Shown here in pieces: positions 9,473 through 18,398 of a DNA stretch of 36,763 nucleotides (its first letter is position 1; each line of letters starts with the position of its first letter). Made by a program: the position numbers and the translations under genes. The stretch covers positions 1 to 36,763 of the forward strand of contig JBCCAA010000031.1 in NCBI GenBank assembly GCA_039815055.1, read 5' to 3'. The notes beneath the pieces were generated by a model. That model saw only the letters and a list, made by a program, of their open reading frames with translations. It had not been told where the DNA came from and made no database searches. The stretch comes from UBA5336 sp039815055. Lineage in GTDB: Bacteria > Pseudomonadota > Alphaproteobacteria > Caulobacterales > Hyphomonadaceae.

Positions 9473-9502
9473 ATGTTGGAAAGATAGCGTGGATGCTCAG
9501 GA

Positions 9503-10174
9503 CTAGCCCATCAGCCGCTGGACCAGTCCGATCACGCCCTGGAACTTCAGGTCACCATCGCGTACGGCCAAGACAATGCACGGCCCGTCGGAATCCGCTG
9601 TGGGCTGGTGAACGTGTTCGGGGCCTTTGATCGACAAGTCGCCGGGGCCGTAACTGCCGGTCTCATCGGTAAAGCCGCCATGCACAACCAGCGAAAGCTC
9701 TGCGCCTTCATGGGTGTGACGAGGGATCGAGGCGCCTGGTTCCAGGCGGTAGAGTTCTATCTCGGTCTGGCTGCCGACATCGAGGCCCAACCTGCGAATT
9801 CCGGGGCCCGTAAAGCGCCATCCCTCATCACCTGCCGCATAGAGGGCGTGGTCGCGCAGCGGGGCCGGCAGATCGAGCAGTTCCTCAATCGCTTTATTCA
9901 CGCTGTTCAGGGCCGCTTTCGGCGGCGATGATCCTGCCTCCAGAACATCAATCGCGGCCATGGCCTGATCGACGGCATCTGCAGCCATGCCATCTGGATC
10001 GGTGTCCTCAAGAAGAGCACCGGCGAGGATCTCGCTGACAACAATCGACTGTTGGATATCGGCGCGCAACGCCGCCTGCGTTTCGACTAGCAGGGCGTAG
10101 GCGGGGTCGAGGCAACCAGCAGCGTAAGCGCTGTAGAGCTCACTGAATGCGGCTCCTGTATTCTGATCCTTCAC
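9503..10174 (-). CDS. ChrR-like cupin protein, divergent anti-sigma factor lacking the N-terminal zinc ligands
   Basis: This is a homologue of ChrR, the zinc anti-sigma factor that holds RpoE-type ECF sigma factors. It has 223 residues and a GTG start with GGAG 8 bases upstream. The N-terminal region (LYSAYAAGCLDPAYALLVETQ, about 13-33) is recognisably ChrR-like. However, the positions that hold the zinc-binding His and two Cys in ChrR are Gln33, Arg37 and Ile40, and there is no His at the N-terminus. The C-terminal cupin domain is intact, with His153, His155, Glu159 and His189 matching ChrR's metal site (comparison from memory). It lies 93 bases downstream of the ECF sigma gene on the same strand. 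It may be an anti-sigma factor that works without zinc in its sigma-binding domain, or a cupin with another role. Confidence 0.85.
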   Translation of the reverse strand: MKDQNTGAAFSELYSAYAAGCLDPAYALLVETQAALRADIQQSIVVSEILAGALLEDTDPDGMAADAVDQAMAAIDVLEAGSSPPKAALNSVNKAIEELLDLPAPLRDHALYAAGDEGWRFTGPGIRRLGLDVGSQTEIELYRLEPGASIPRHTHEGAELSLVVHGGFTDETGSYGPGDLSIKGPEHVHQPTADSDGPCIVLAVRDGDLKFQGVIGLVQRLMG

Positions 10175-10221
10175 GAAAAACGCTCCGACTATTGAACTCT
10201 AACCGAGAGTATTGGTCGATA

Positions 10222-10236
10222 CTTGACTGGGTCAAG
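10222..10236. repeat. short perfect inverted repeat between ECF sigma gene and chrR-like gene
   Basis: CTTGAC at 10222-10227 and GTCAAG at 10231-10236 form a perfect 6-bp inverted repeat around TGG. It sits inside the 93-base gap between the two genes, which overlap or nearly touch in most sigma/anti-sigma pairs. There is no T-run. It could be an operator or a stem that separates translation of the two genes; its function is unknown. Confidence 0.45.
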
Positions 10237-10267
10237 CAGGTACATCTTTAGATTGGACGATGGTTGG

Positions 10268-10825
10268 TTAAGGGTCGCCTTCCAATTGTCCGCGCAGTTT
10301 GTTGAAGGCGAGGCGAATTCTCGACTTTACAGTGCCCAGCGGCAAATCGAAAGCCTTGGCGATCTCACTGTGGGAAAGGCCTTGATAGAAGGCAGCCCGC
10401 AACAATTCCAGTTGATCCGGCGGCAGAGTTGCCAGCTTGTCGCGCACGGTTTCTTCCAACTGTGCGCGATCAAACGTCGCGTCGGGCGTTTCCGGTTCCG
10501 GCGGGCGTAGCATCGGGTCTTCCGGGTCAAGCTCTGGTTTGTTGGTGCGCCGGTGCAGGTCGATCCGCCGGTTGCGTGCAATGCGGAAAATCCACGTCGA
10601 AACCGACGCTTTGGTGGCGTCATACTGGCCGGCCTTGCGCCAGACTGTGACCATGACTTCCTGTGCCAACTCTTCCGCCTGGGATGCATCCGAGCCCAGC
10701 TGCTGCATATAAGCTTTGATGCGGGGCGCGAAAAATTCAAACAGGGTGGCAAACGACGTCCGGCACTGCGTTTCGGCAATGCGGGTCATTTCTTCCGAAA
10801 ATCGCTGTCGCTGTGGTTGCGGCAT
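10268..10825 (-). CDS. rpoE: ECF sigma factor, RpoE/ECF11-like
   Basis: This is an alternative RNA polymerase sigma factor of the extracytoplasmic-function class, about 185 residues. Region 2 is visible as FAPRIKAYMQQLGSDASQAEELAQEVMVTVWRKA followed by STWIFRIARNRRIDLHRR. Region 4 is LPPDQLELLRAAFYQGLSHSEIA followed by the helix-turn-helix PLGTVKSRIRLAFNKLR. The closest relatives I recognise are the RpoE sigma factors paired with ChrR in Rhodobacter-type singlet oxygen responses. I chose ATG 10825; a GTG at 10849 and an ATG at 10789 are alternatives, and none has a strong ribosome site. It is first in a two-gene unit with the ChrR-like protein and diverges from the IalB-family gene. Confidence 0.9.
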   Translation of the reverse strand: MPQPQRQRFSEEMTRIAETQCRTSFATLFEFFAPRIKAYMQQLGSDASQAEELAQEVMVTVWRKAGQYDATKASVSTWIFRIARNRRIDLHRRTNKPELDPEDPMLRPPEPETPDATFDRAQLEETVRDKLATLPPDQLELLRAAFYQGLSHSEIAKAFDLPLGTVKSRIRLAFNKLRGQLEGDP

Positions 10826-11030
10826 GGCAGAAGCGGCTTTCAAACGCACATCTCGCCCTTCATCTGGCTGGGGTGCACTCTACTAAAGCGGGTTCGAATA
10901 GCAACCAAAACGATTGTAACTGCTTTTTATCACACGCAATGGTGGCCGACCAAAAAAATGCCTTAACCCTGTTGCAGGGTGATCAATACATATAGGCACT
11001 CACTCTAGGGTTCTGAAAGCAGGTGGCGCA
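10826..11030. promoter_or_regulatory. divergent intergenic region with hairpin and TGATCA palindrome
   Basis: These 205 bases separate the divergent ECF sigma and IalB-family genes, so at least two promoters should lie here. ACCCTG (10966-10971) and CAGGGT (10975-10980) form a perfect 6-bp inverted repeat, and it abuts the palindrome TGATCA at 10980-10985. TGATC resembles the -35 element of RpoE/ChrR-type ECF promoters (established knowledge). On the minus strand a TAAGG follows, but after only about 14 bases, which is shorter than the usual spacer. I could not define a confident -10. Confidence 0.4.
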
Positions 11031-11546
11031 GTGACAGCGACGTTTCGTCAGATGTTGAAAATAGCAGCGGTAACAGGCGCAGCCATGGCAATGGCCTTGC
11101 CGATAGTGGCTGAGCCGGCGGCGGTGGCACGTTACAAGGACTGGCAGGTCTTCACCGATGATATTGGCGGCGAGACAATCTGTTACGCCGCAACACCGGC
11201 CACGGATAAGGCTCCGCGCGAAGCCGACCATGGTGATGTCTGGTTCTTTGTGACGAACTGGCAGTCGGGCCGCGCACGCAATCAGCCAAGCTTACGTGTC
11301 GGCTACCCTCTGCGCAGCGATTTGCCGTCAACGGCGCGTGTTGGGCGCTCAGCCTGGCAATTGTTCAATGTCGGCCAGGAAGCGTTCGCCGATGATGAGG
11401 ACGATCCACGCCTCGTCCGCGCCGTTGAGCGGGGCCTGGAACTGCGGATTGAAAGCGTGTCCGAGCGCGGCACATCGGTCGCCTACCATTTCTCTCTGTC
11501 GGGATCGGCCAGTGCCATTGATAAGGCCGAGGTAACTTGCCGGTAA
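11031..11546 (+). CDS. IalB (invasion associated locus B) family protein
   Basis: This is a predicted periplasmic protein of the IalB family, 171 residues. It starts with GTG at 11031, preceded by AGGTGG at 11021-11026. The N-terminus is a signal peptide (MLKIAAVTGAAMAMALPIVA, cleavage near AEP). The mature protein begins with ARYKDWQVFTDD followed by ETICYAAT, the usual opening of the family. A second cysteine lies at the very C-terminus (EVTCR), which could pair with the first in a disulfide. The family is widespread in Alphaproteobacteria and its molecular role outside Bartonella is unclear. It diverges from the ECF sigma gene and converges with the DUF1223 gene, leaving only 3 bases between the stops. 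Confidence 0.8.
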   Translation: MTATFRQMLKIAAVTGAAMAMALPIVAEPAAVARYKDWQVFTDDIGGETICYAATPATDKAPREADHGDVWFFVTNWQSGRARNQPSLRVGYPLRSDLPSTARVGRSAWQLFNVGQEAFADDEDDPRLVRAVERGLELRIESVSERGTSVAYHFSLSGSASAIDKAEVTCR

Positions 11547-11549
11547 GGC

Positions 11550-12197
11550 CTAATGCACGCGCTGGGTGGCGAACACTTCGCCATGGCCTGGCGCCTGGAT
11601 GATAAGGGCGCACCCACTATCACAATCAGGTTGGGCCAGAAGGCGACCGCCGCCCGGCAGTTCCGCCAAAAGGTCGAGCTTGGTGACAGGATTGGTCATG
11701 CCCATACGCGCTTCGGCATCGGCAACGAACTGAACGAGAAACACATCGGCCGGTCCGGTGTCAGGTGCGCGCACGCTCCAGCCGATTTCTTCGCTTTTGG
11801 TGATGATTGCCCCGGACGAGGCAGTCGAGCCGGACGCGTCTTCAAGGGCGCGGTTCACTTGGCGCGGCTTGTTGCCGGGGCATTGTTGGCGACCATCATA
11901 GACCGTTTGCGGCGTGTAAGGCCCACGCAGTTCGAATGCGTCCACATAGGCCGACTGGCGCTCTGCCGAAACAGGCATGGCCATCGGGTCAGCTTCGCCA
12001 AGATAATCCCAATAGTCGACCGACCAGGTGAGGATGAGAACATCGTCGCGCACACTGTTCACTTCGGCCAGCGTATCATGGGCCTTTGGGCAGGCTTGGC
12101 AATTGTGCGACGCAAACAGTTCTACAAGGATCGGCTCTGCCGTGACTGGCAGGCATGTGGCGGCGGTGGCCGCGAGAAGGGCAGATAGACGTTTCAT
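11550..12197 (-). CDS. DUF1223 family thioredoxin-like periplasmic protein
   Basis: This is a DUF1223-family protein of about 215 residues. I chose ATG 12197; a GTG lies immediately before it. The N-terminus is a signal peptide (MKRLSALLAATAATCLPVTA). The mature protein opens with ILVELFASHNCQACPKA, a thioredoxin-fold start with a CxxC pair. The family hallmarks SVDYWDYLG and TPQTVYDGRQ follow, the latter near a further Cys. The fold suggests a redox or disulfide role in the periplasm, but no function is established for the family. It is 61 bases downstream of acnA on the same strand and could be read through from it. Confidence 0.85.
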   Translation of the reverse strand: MKRLSALLAATAATCLPVTAEPILVELFASHNCQACPKAHDTLAEVNSVRDDVLILTWSVDYWDYLGEADPMAMPVSAERQSAYVDAFELRGPYTPQTVYDGRQQCPGNKPRQVNRALEDASGSTASSGAIITKSEEIGWSVRAPDTGPADVFLVQFVADAEARMGMTNPVTKLDLLAELPGGGRLLAQPDCDSGCALIIQAPGHGEVFATQRVH

Positions 12198-12258
12198 CAC
12201 GCCTGTCTACACTGCCCGCGGCTAACGCGATAATCAAACGGCTGTGAGCACGCTTTGA

Positions 12259-15003
<2,745 letters not shown>

Positions 15004-15335
15004 GGAAGGACCTCGCTGTTTTCCGAATGTGAAGAGTTGCCGCCCTTCTAACCGGATGGGGCCAAACCTGCAATCAGACCAAAGGCGCGGCGCGGGGTAG
15101 CAGGGGTTTATTCACACTCTTTGTACAATATGACGCCTTGTTTTGCCGTAAGGCGTTCCATCCAAATGCTACTCGATCGTAAGCTCGTGATCTTGAAGTG
15201 GACAGAGCTGATCGTCTTGCGCGCCACTCTTGTACTGGGACTTGGTGTCTCCGCATTGGCGCTCTTCTATTCGGGAACGCCTCATAGCACGGGCAATCCA
15301 AACTCATTCAACGAAATACAGTCGGAATGGGATCA
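15004..15335. other. 332-base region between acnA and ccmG
   Basis: It contains the likely acnA promoter on the minus strand and a TTGTACAA palindrome at 15121-15128. I could not assign a confident -10/-35 pair. The only coding candidate is a small plus-strand ORF from 15166, described separately. No repeat family or RNA gene was recognised. Confidence 0.5.
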
Positions 15336-15384
15336 TCAGCCCCCAGAGCCCAACGCGGCTTCCAGACCCTGTACATCATCATAG
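15166..15384 (+). CDS. possible small single-pass membrane protein, uncertain
   Basis: This is an open frame of 72 codons starting at ATG 15166 (earlier ATG 15129 and TTG 15121 also exist). The predicted peptide begins MLLDRKLVILKWTEL and has one hydrophobic segment (about VLRATLVLGLGVSALALFY), then a polar tail. It runs opposite to the neighbouring genes and its last 49 bases overlap the 3' end of ccmG. The ribosome site is poor (AAGG about 12 bases upstream). The membrane segment is the only argument for reality; the tail overlapping ccmG argues against it. Confidence 0.3.
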   Translation: MLLDRKLVILKWTELIVLRATLVLGLGVSALALFYSGTPHSTGNPNSFNEIQSEWDHQPPEPNAASRPCTSS

Positions 15385-15851
15385 GTCAACTGCCCGCGCA
15401 GGTGATAGATGATCTCACCGTCCGGCGTGATCACAAAGGTTTCCGGAACGCCCGTCAGGCCAAACTCCAGCCCGCCCTGGCCGCTTGGGTCATGGGCGAT
15501 ACGGTGGAACGGATTGCCGAGCCGTGCCAGGAAATCGCGCGCATTTTCCTCTGTATCGTCATACACCACGCCCCAAAGCTGGCCGGGGTGTTTCGCGCCC
15601 AGCTCGACCAGCAAGGGGTGTTCGGCAACGCACGGTGTGCACCAGCTGGCCCAGAGATTGACGATGATCGGTTTGTCGGTGGCCGCTTCGGCGAAATTGA
15701 TCGGCGGGCCATCAAGGCTTGCAAATTCCATTGTCGGCGCTGCGCGGCTGGCGCGCTCAAAGGTTGGCTTGCTGCCGTCGAACAGTTGGACAAGGCCGAG
15801 CCCTCCAAACCCGATTAGCAACACCAGCGGGACCGCAAACAGCCAGCGCAT
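15336..15851 (-). CDS. ccmG: CcmG/DsbE thiol:disulfide oxidoreductase for cytochrome c maturation
   Basis: This is a membrane-anchored periplasmic thioredoxin that reduces apocytochrome c for heme attachment. It has 171 residues. An N-terminal anchor (MRWLFAVPLVLLIGFGGLG) precedes the thioredoxin fold, with the active site WCTPC at 70-74 followed by GVPETFVITPDGEI, including the cis-proline segment. ATG 15851 overlaps the ccmD stop by one base (TGATG), implying translational coupling. It is the last gene of the ccm operon. The start is ATG rather than the TTG immediately upstream. Confidence 0.95.
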   Translation of the reverse strand: MRWLFAVPLVLLIGFGGLGLVQLFDGSKPTFERASRAAPTMEFASLDGPPINFAEAATDKPIIVNLWASWCTPCVAEHPLLVELGAKHPGQLWGVVYDDTEENARDFLARLGNPFHRIAHDPSGQGGLEFGLTGVPETFVITPDGEIIYHLRGQLTYDDVQGLEAALGSGG

Positions 15852-16006
15852 CAATCTTGCTCCTTCGTCTGGCGTTCCAGCCGCTCAAGTTTCGCTTTTG
15901 CGGCGCGGGCGCGCATAATTGTCGTGATGATCACCGCGCCCAGCAAAAGCGCGGCGATGCCATAGGCGCTCCAGATAAAGGCGGCGTGTTCGGCAAATTG
16001 GGGCAT
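15851..16006 (-). CDS. ccmD: CcmD small heme exporter subunit
   Basis: This is a 51-residue single-pass membrane protein of the CcmABCD heme-handling complex, required for release of holo-CcmE. The peptide MPQFAEHAAFIWSAYGIAAL followed by LLGAVIITTIMRARA shows the family's (F/Y)IWxAY motif at the start of the membrane helix and a basic, charged cytoplasmic tail. I chose ATG 16006, because longer in-frame starts add an unrelated basic stretch that overlaps ccmC. It lies 10 bases after ccmC and overlaps ccmG by one base. Confidence 0.93.
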   Translation of the reverse strand: MPQFAEHAAFIWSAYGIAALLLGAVIITTIMRARAAKAKLERLERQTKEQD

Positions 16007-16016
16007 CGCCTTGCCC

Positions 16017-16742
16017 TTACGCCATGGCCTGGCGCAGCACCAGCGCTTTGGCCCGGCGCATCCGAACATCGGTGCGCATGGCCGTGAACACGAGCGCCGC
16101 CATCAGCAATGTATGGCCGATAGCGCCCACCAGAAGTGGGATCAGATAGCTGGCATCCATACTTGGACCATCCAGGCGCACAACACTGGCAGGCTGGTGG
16201 AGGCTGGCCCAGATATCAACACTGAACTTGATGATGGGCACATTGATCACCCCGACCATGGCTAGAATTGCCCCGGCGCGCGCTGATTTCTGGCGCGTGT
16301 CCATCGCCGCGCGGATGGCCATGTAGCCGAGATACAGGAACAGCAGCACCAACATGGAAACCATGCGCACATCATCCCACTGCCACCAGGTGCCCCATGT
16401 GGGCTTGCCCCAGATTGCGCCGCTTGCGAGACAGATCGCGGTATAGGCCGCGCCAATTGGGGCGAGTGCTTTGGCGGCTGTATCTGCCAACTCATGTCGC
16501 CAGATGAACCAGACAAAGCTCGCTATCGCCATGCCAGCATAACACGCCATGCCAAGCCATGCCGCCGGCACGTGGATAAACATGATGCGCGCACTGTCGC
16601 CCTGATAAAGCTCCGGCGCGACAACGTAAAATGCTTGCCAAATGCTGTAGGCGACCATCAGCGCGCTCGCGCCATAGAGCCAGGGCTGGGCAGCCTTGCT
16701 GAACGCCATGAAGCGGTGCGGATTCGCGAAAACCTGGATCAT
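16017..16742 (-). CDS. ccmC: CcmC heme handling protein
   Basis: This is an inner-membrane protein that presents heme to CcmE in system I cytochrome c maturation. It has 241 residues with six predicted membrane segments. The tryptophan-rich WWD domain is clear: WGKPTWGTWWQWDD at 111-124. The flanking conserved histidines expected to ligate heme are His57 (in RIMFIHVPAAWLG) and His182 (in WASLHQPAS). It follows ccmB by 15 bases. Confidence 0.96.
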   Translation of the reverse strand: MIQVFANPHRFMAFSKAAQPWLYGASALMVAYSIWQAFYVVAPELYQGDSARIMFIHVPAAWLGMACYAGMAIASFVWFIWRHELADTAAKALAPIGAAYTAICLASGAIWGKPTWGTWWQWDDVRMVSMLVLLFLYLGYMAIRAAMDTRQKSARAGAILAMVGVINVPIIKFSVDIWASLHQPASVVRLDGPSMDASYLIPLLVGAIGHTLLMAALVFTAMRTDVRMRRAKALVLRQAMA

Positions 16743-16757
16743 ATCAAGTGTGGCCTC

Positions 16758-17426
16758 CTAATCCGCCGCCAGCCGAAGCGCAGCCGCCATCGCGAACGGC
16801 GCAGTGGCCAGCGCAAACAGTGTTGCAGCGATCAGATATAGCGCTTCTGGCGGAATGCCGGCAGCGTCAGATTGCAGCGCCAACGCGCCGAAAATCGCCG
16901 TGGGCACATAAAGCGGCAAAGCGATCAGAGCGATCAGCAGCCCCCCGCGCCTTACCGTGGCGGTTAGCGCTGCACCGACCCCGCCCCACATGAAGAAAGC
17001 CAACCCGCCAATGGCATAGGCTGCGGCAGCGGGCAGCAAATCCGCAGGGGGCACTTGTAACATCAGGCCGAGCAGCGGCGTGATGAGCGCCAGCGGCAGG
17101 CCCGCCGCGATCCAGTGCGCCAGGGTCTTGGCCGCAGCGATAGCGCTGAGCGGCGCGTCTGTCTGGAGCCAGAGGTCCAGCGCGCCGTCCTCCAGATCGG
17201 CCTGGAACAACCGCTCCATGGAGACAAGGGACGAAAGCGCCAGCGCGACCCAGAGAATGCCGGGCCCGATGGCGGCGAGCTGTTCATTGCCATGGCCAAT
17301 CCCAAACGGGACAAGCATTGCCGCGCCCGCGAAGAAGCCCACCGGAAGCATGGCGCCCGCACCGCCCGCCCAGGCTTCGGACAATGCCTGCTTGAAGGCA
17401 GAGAAGAGGGGGGCGGGGTTAGTCAT
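16758..17426 (-). CDS. ccmB: CcmB heme ABC exporter permease
   Basis: This is the membrane permease of the CcmAB ABC transporter that drives release of heme-loaded CcmE. It has 222 residues and about six membrane segments. Recognisable parts are LVPFGIGHGNEQLAAIGPGILWVALALSSL split around the second helix, the cytoplasmic LFQADLEDGALDLWLQ segment typical of CcmB, and LLIALIALPLYVPTAIFGALA. I start it at ATG 17426, because longer in-frame starts lack family sequence. The first 8 bases overlap the end of the upstream 58-residue ORF. Confidence 0.95.
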   Translation of the reverse strand: MTNPAPLFSAFKQALSEAWAGGAGAMLPVGFFAGAAMLVPFGIGHGNEQLAAIGPGILWVALALSSLVSMERLFQADLEDGALDLWLQTDAPLSAIAAAKTLAHWIAAGLPLALITPLLGLMLQVPPADLLPAAAAYAIGGLAFFMWGGVGAALTATVRRGGLLIALIALPLYVPTAIFGALALQSDAAGIPPEALYLIAATLFALATAPFAMAAALRLAAD

Positions 17427-17595
17427 ACTTCCGCAGTTTCCGCCAATGAACGAGGCCAAGTCCAAAGACCAGAAGGAATGCAGGTATCCCGCCCTCCCAG
17501 CCGTCGGACCAGTTGCTCCAGGCAACAATATACATGACGGGAAACGCCACGATCACGGCTAGGATCGTCCAGAGAGATAAGGCAATCCACTTCAT
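17419..17595 (-). CDS. unrecognised small membrane protein within the ccm operon (58 aa)
   Basis: I do not recognise this protein. It is 58 residues: a first hydrophobic helix (MKWIALSLWTILAVIVAFPVM), a short polar loop (YIVAWSNWSDGWEGG), a second helix (IPAFLLVFGLGLV) and a basic end (HWRKLRKYD). Its ATG overlaps the stop of the preceding 62-residue ORF by four bases (ATGA), and its stop overlaps the ccmB start by eight. Such coupling on both sides argues strongly for translation. The loop is Trp-rich, as in some heme-handling proteins, but that resemblance is weak. A role in heme export or cytochrome c assembly is inference from position only. Confidence 0.7.
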   Translation of the reverse strand: MKWIALSLWTILAVIVAFPVMYIVAWSNWSDGWEGGIPAFLLVFGLGLVHWRKLRKYD

Positions 17596-17780
17596 CCCCG
17601 CCCCCGCCGCCAGAGCCAGATAGCCGCGATGAGCCCGCCGAGCAGGATGGCAGTGCCCAGCACTAGCGCCCAGATCCCCCAATCGCGTGCGAAATGACGG
17701 GCGATGCGATACCCCACCAAGGCTGTGATCAGGGCGATGCCGAGAGGCGTGCCATAGTATCGCAAGCGGGGCGCAGCCAT
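17592..17780 (-). CDS. unrecognised small membrane protein within the ccm operon (62 aa)
   Basis: I do not recognise this protein. It is 62 residues, beginning MAAPRLRYYGTPLGIALIT, with two hydrophobic segments (about 12-24 and 36-55) separated by a basic stretch (YRIARHFARDWG) and ending in WLWRRGRG. Its ATG overlaps the ccmA stop by one base (TGATG), and its stop overlaps the next small ORF by four. It therefore sits between ccmA and ccmB, which are normally adjacent. The positive-inside pattern suggests a short two-helix hairpin. It could be an accessory subunit of the CcmAB transporter (inference). Confidence 0.7.
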   Translation of the reverse strand: MAAPRLRYYGTPLGIALITALVGYRIARHFARDWGIWALVLGTAILLGGLIAAIWLWRRGRG

Positions 17781-18352
17781 CAGAGCGACACCTCCCCGCT
17801 GGGCTCAAAGCCCGGCGCGCCATGGATCGCTGTGATCACCGCCCCGCCAATTGCTCTGTGCGCCACGATATCAGCTTCCAGCGCGGCGCGCGCATCCACA
17901 TCGAGGGCTGAAAACGGTTCATCCATCAGCCAGACCGGGCGAACCTGCAGTTTCAGACGTGCCAAAGCCGTGCGCTGGCGTTGGCCAGCCGACAGCAACC
18001 GCGCCGGCACATCTGCAGGACGGGCCAGACCGACAGTCTTCAGCGCGGCGTCCACATCGGCGTCCGCGCCCCAGGCCTTGGCCCAGAGAGACAAATGCTG
18101 GCGAGGGGTCTCATGGGGTTTCAGACCAGCCCGGTGGGCGATCCAGTGAAATGGGGAAAGGCGGTTCACATCACCCGCTCCGGCCTGAGTCAGCCCGGCC
18201 AGTATCCGCAACAGCGTGGTTTTGCCCGAACCATTTGCGCCGCGCAGCACCAGCGCATCGCCTGAATGCACCTCCAGCGATACGCCTGAAAACAACAGCC
18301 GTTCACCGCGCACAGCGGTTAAATTCGATGCAGAGAGCAGAACCTCAGCCAT
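17780..18352 (-). CDS. ccmA: CcmA heme exporter ATP-binding subunit
   Basis: This is the cytoplasmic ABC ATPase of CcmAB. It has 190 residues, short as is usual for CcmA. Walker A is GANGSGKTT at 38-46, the signature LSAGQRQR at 120-127, Walker B VWLMDEP at 140-146 and the H-loop His177. The CcmA-typical LRGANGSGKTTLLR and SAGQRQRTALARL segments are clear. It heads the operon ccmA-orf62-orf58-ccmB-ccmC-ccmD-ccmG and lies 46 bases after the LppC-like gene on the same strand. No promoter was identified in that short gap. Confidence 0.96.
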   Translation of the reverse strand: MAEVLLSASNLTAVRGERLLFSGVSLEVHSGDALVLRGANGSGKTTLLRILAGLTQAGAGDVNRLSPFHWIAHRAGLKPHETPRQHLSLWAKAWGADADVDAALKTVGLARPADVPARLLSAGQRQRTALARLKLQVRPVWLMDEPFSALDVDARAALEADIVAHRAIGGAVITAIHGAPGFEPSGEVSL

Positions 18353-18398
18353 GGTAGATTGCTATGCGGGTTCCGCGCCAATGTCACCGCGCGCGGGG

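Noticed and set aside
9385..9630. Plus-strand frame starting inside the metalloprotease end and spanning the terminator
   Set aside because: It crosses a strong intrinsic terminator and its product is low-complexity basic sequence with no motif.
11553..12188. Plus-strand open frame of 211 codons opposite the DUF1223 gene
   Set aside because: The minus strand has a signal peptide, CxxC and DUF1223 hallmarks; the plus-strand peptide has none.
17419..17823. Longer version of the 58-residue ccm ORF starting at 17823
   Set aside because: The extra 76 residues are Arg/His/Pro-rich shadow of ccmA and the 62-residue ORF; the membrane-like part starts at ATG 17595, which has an ATGA coupling.
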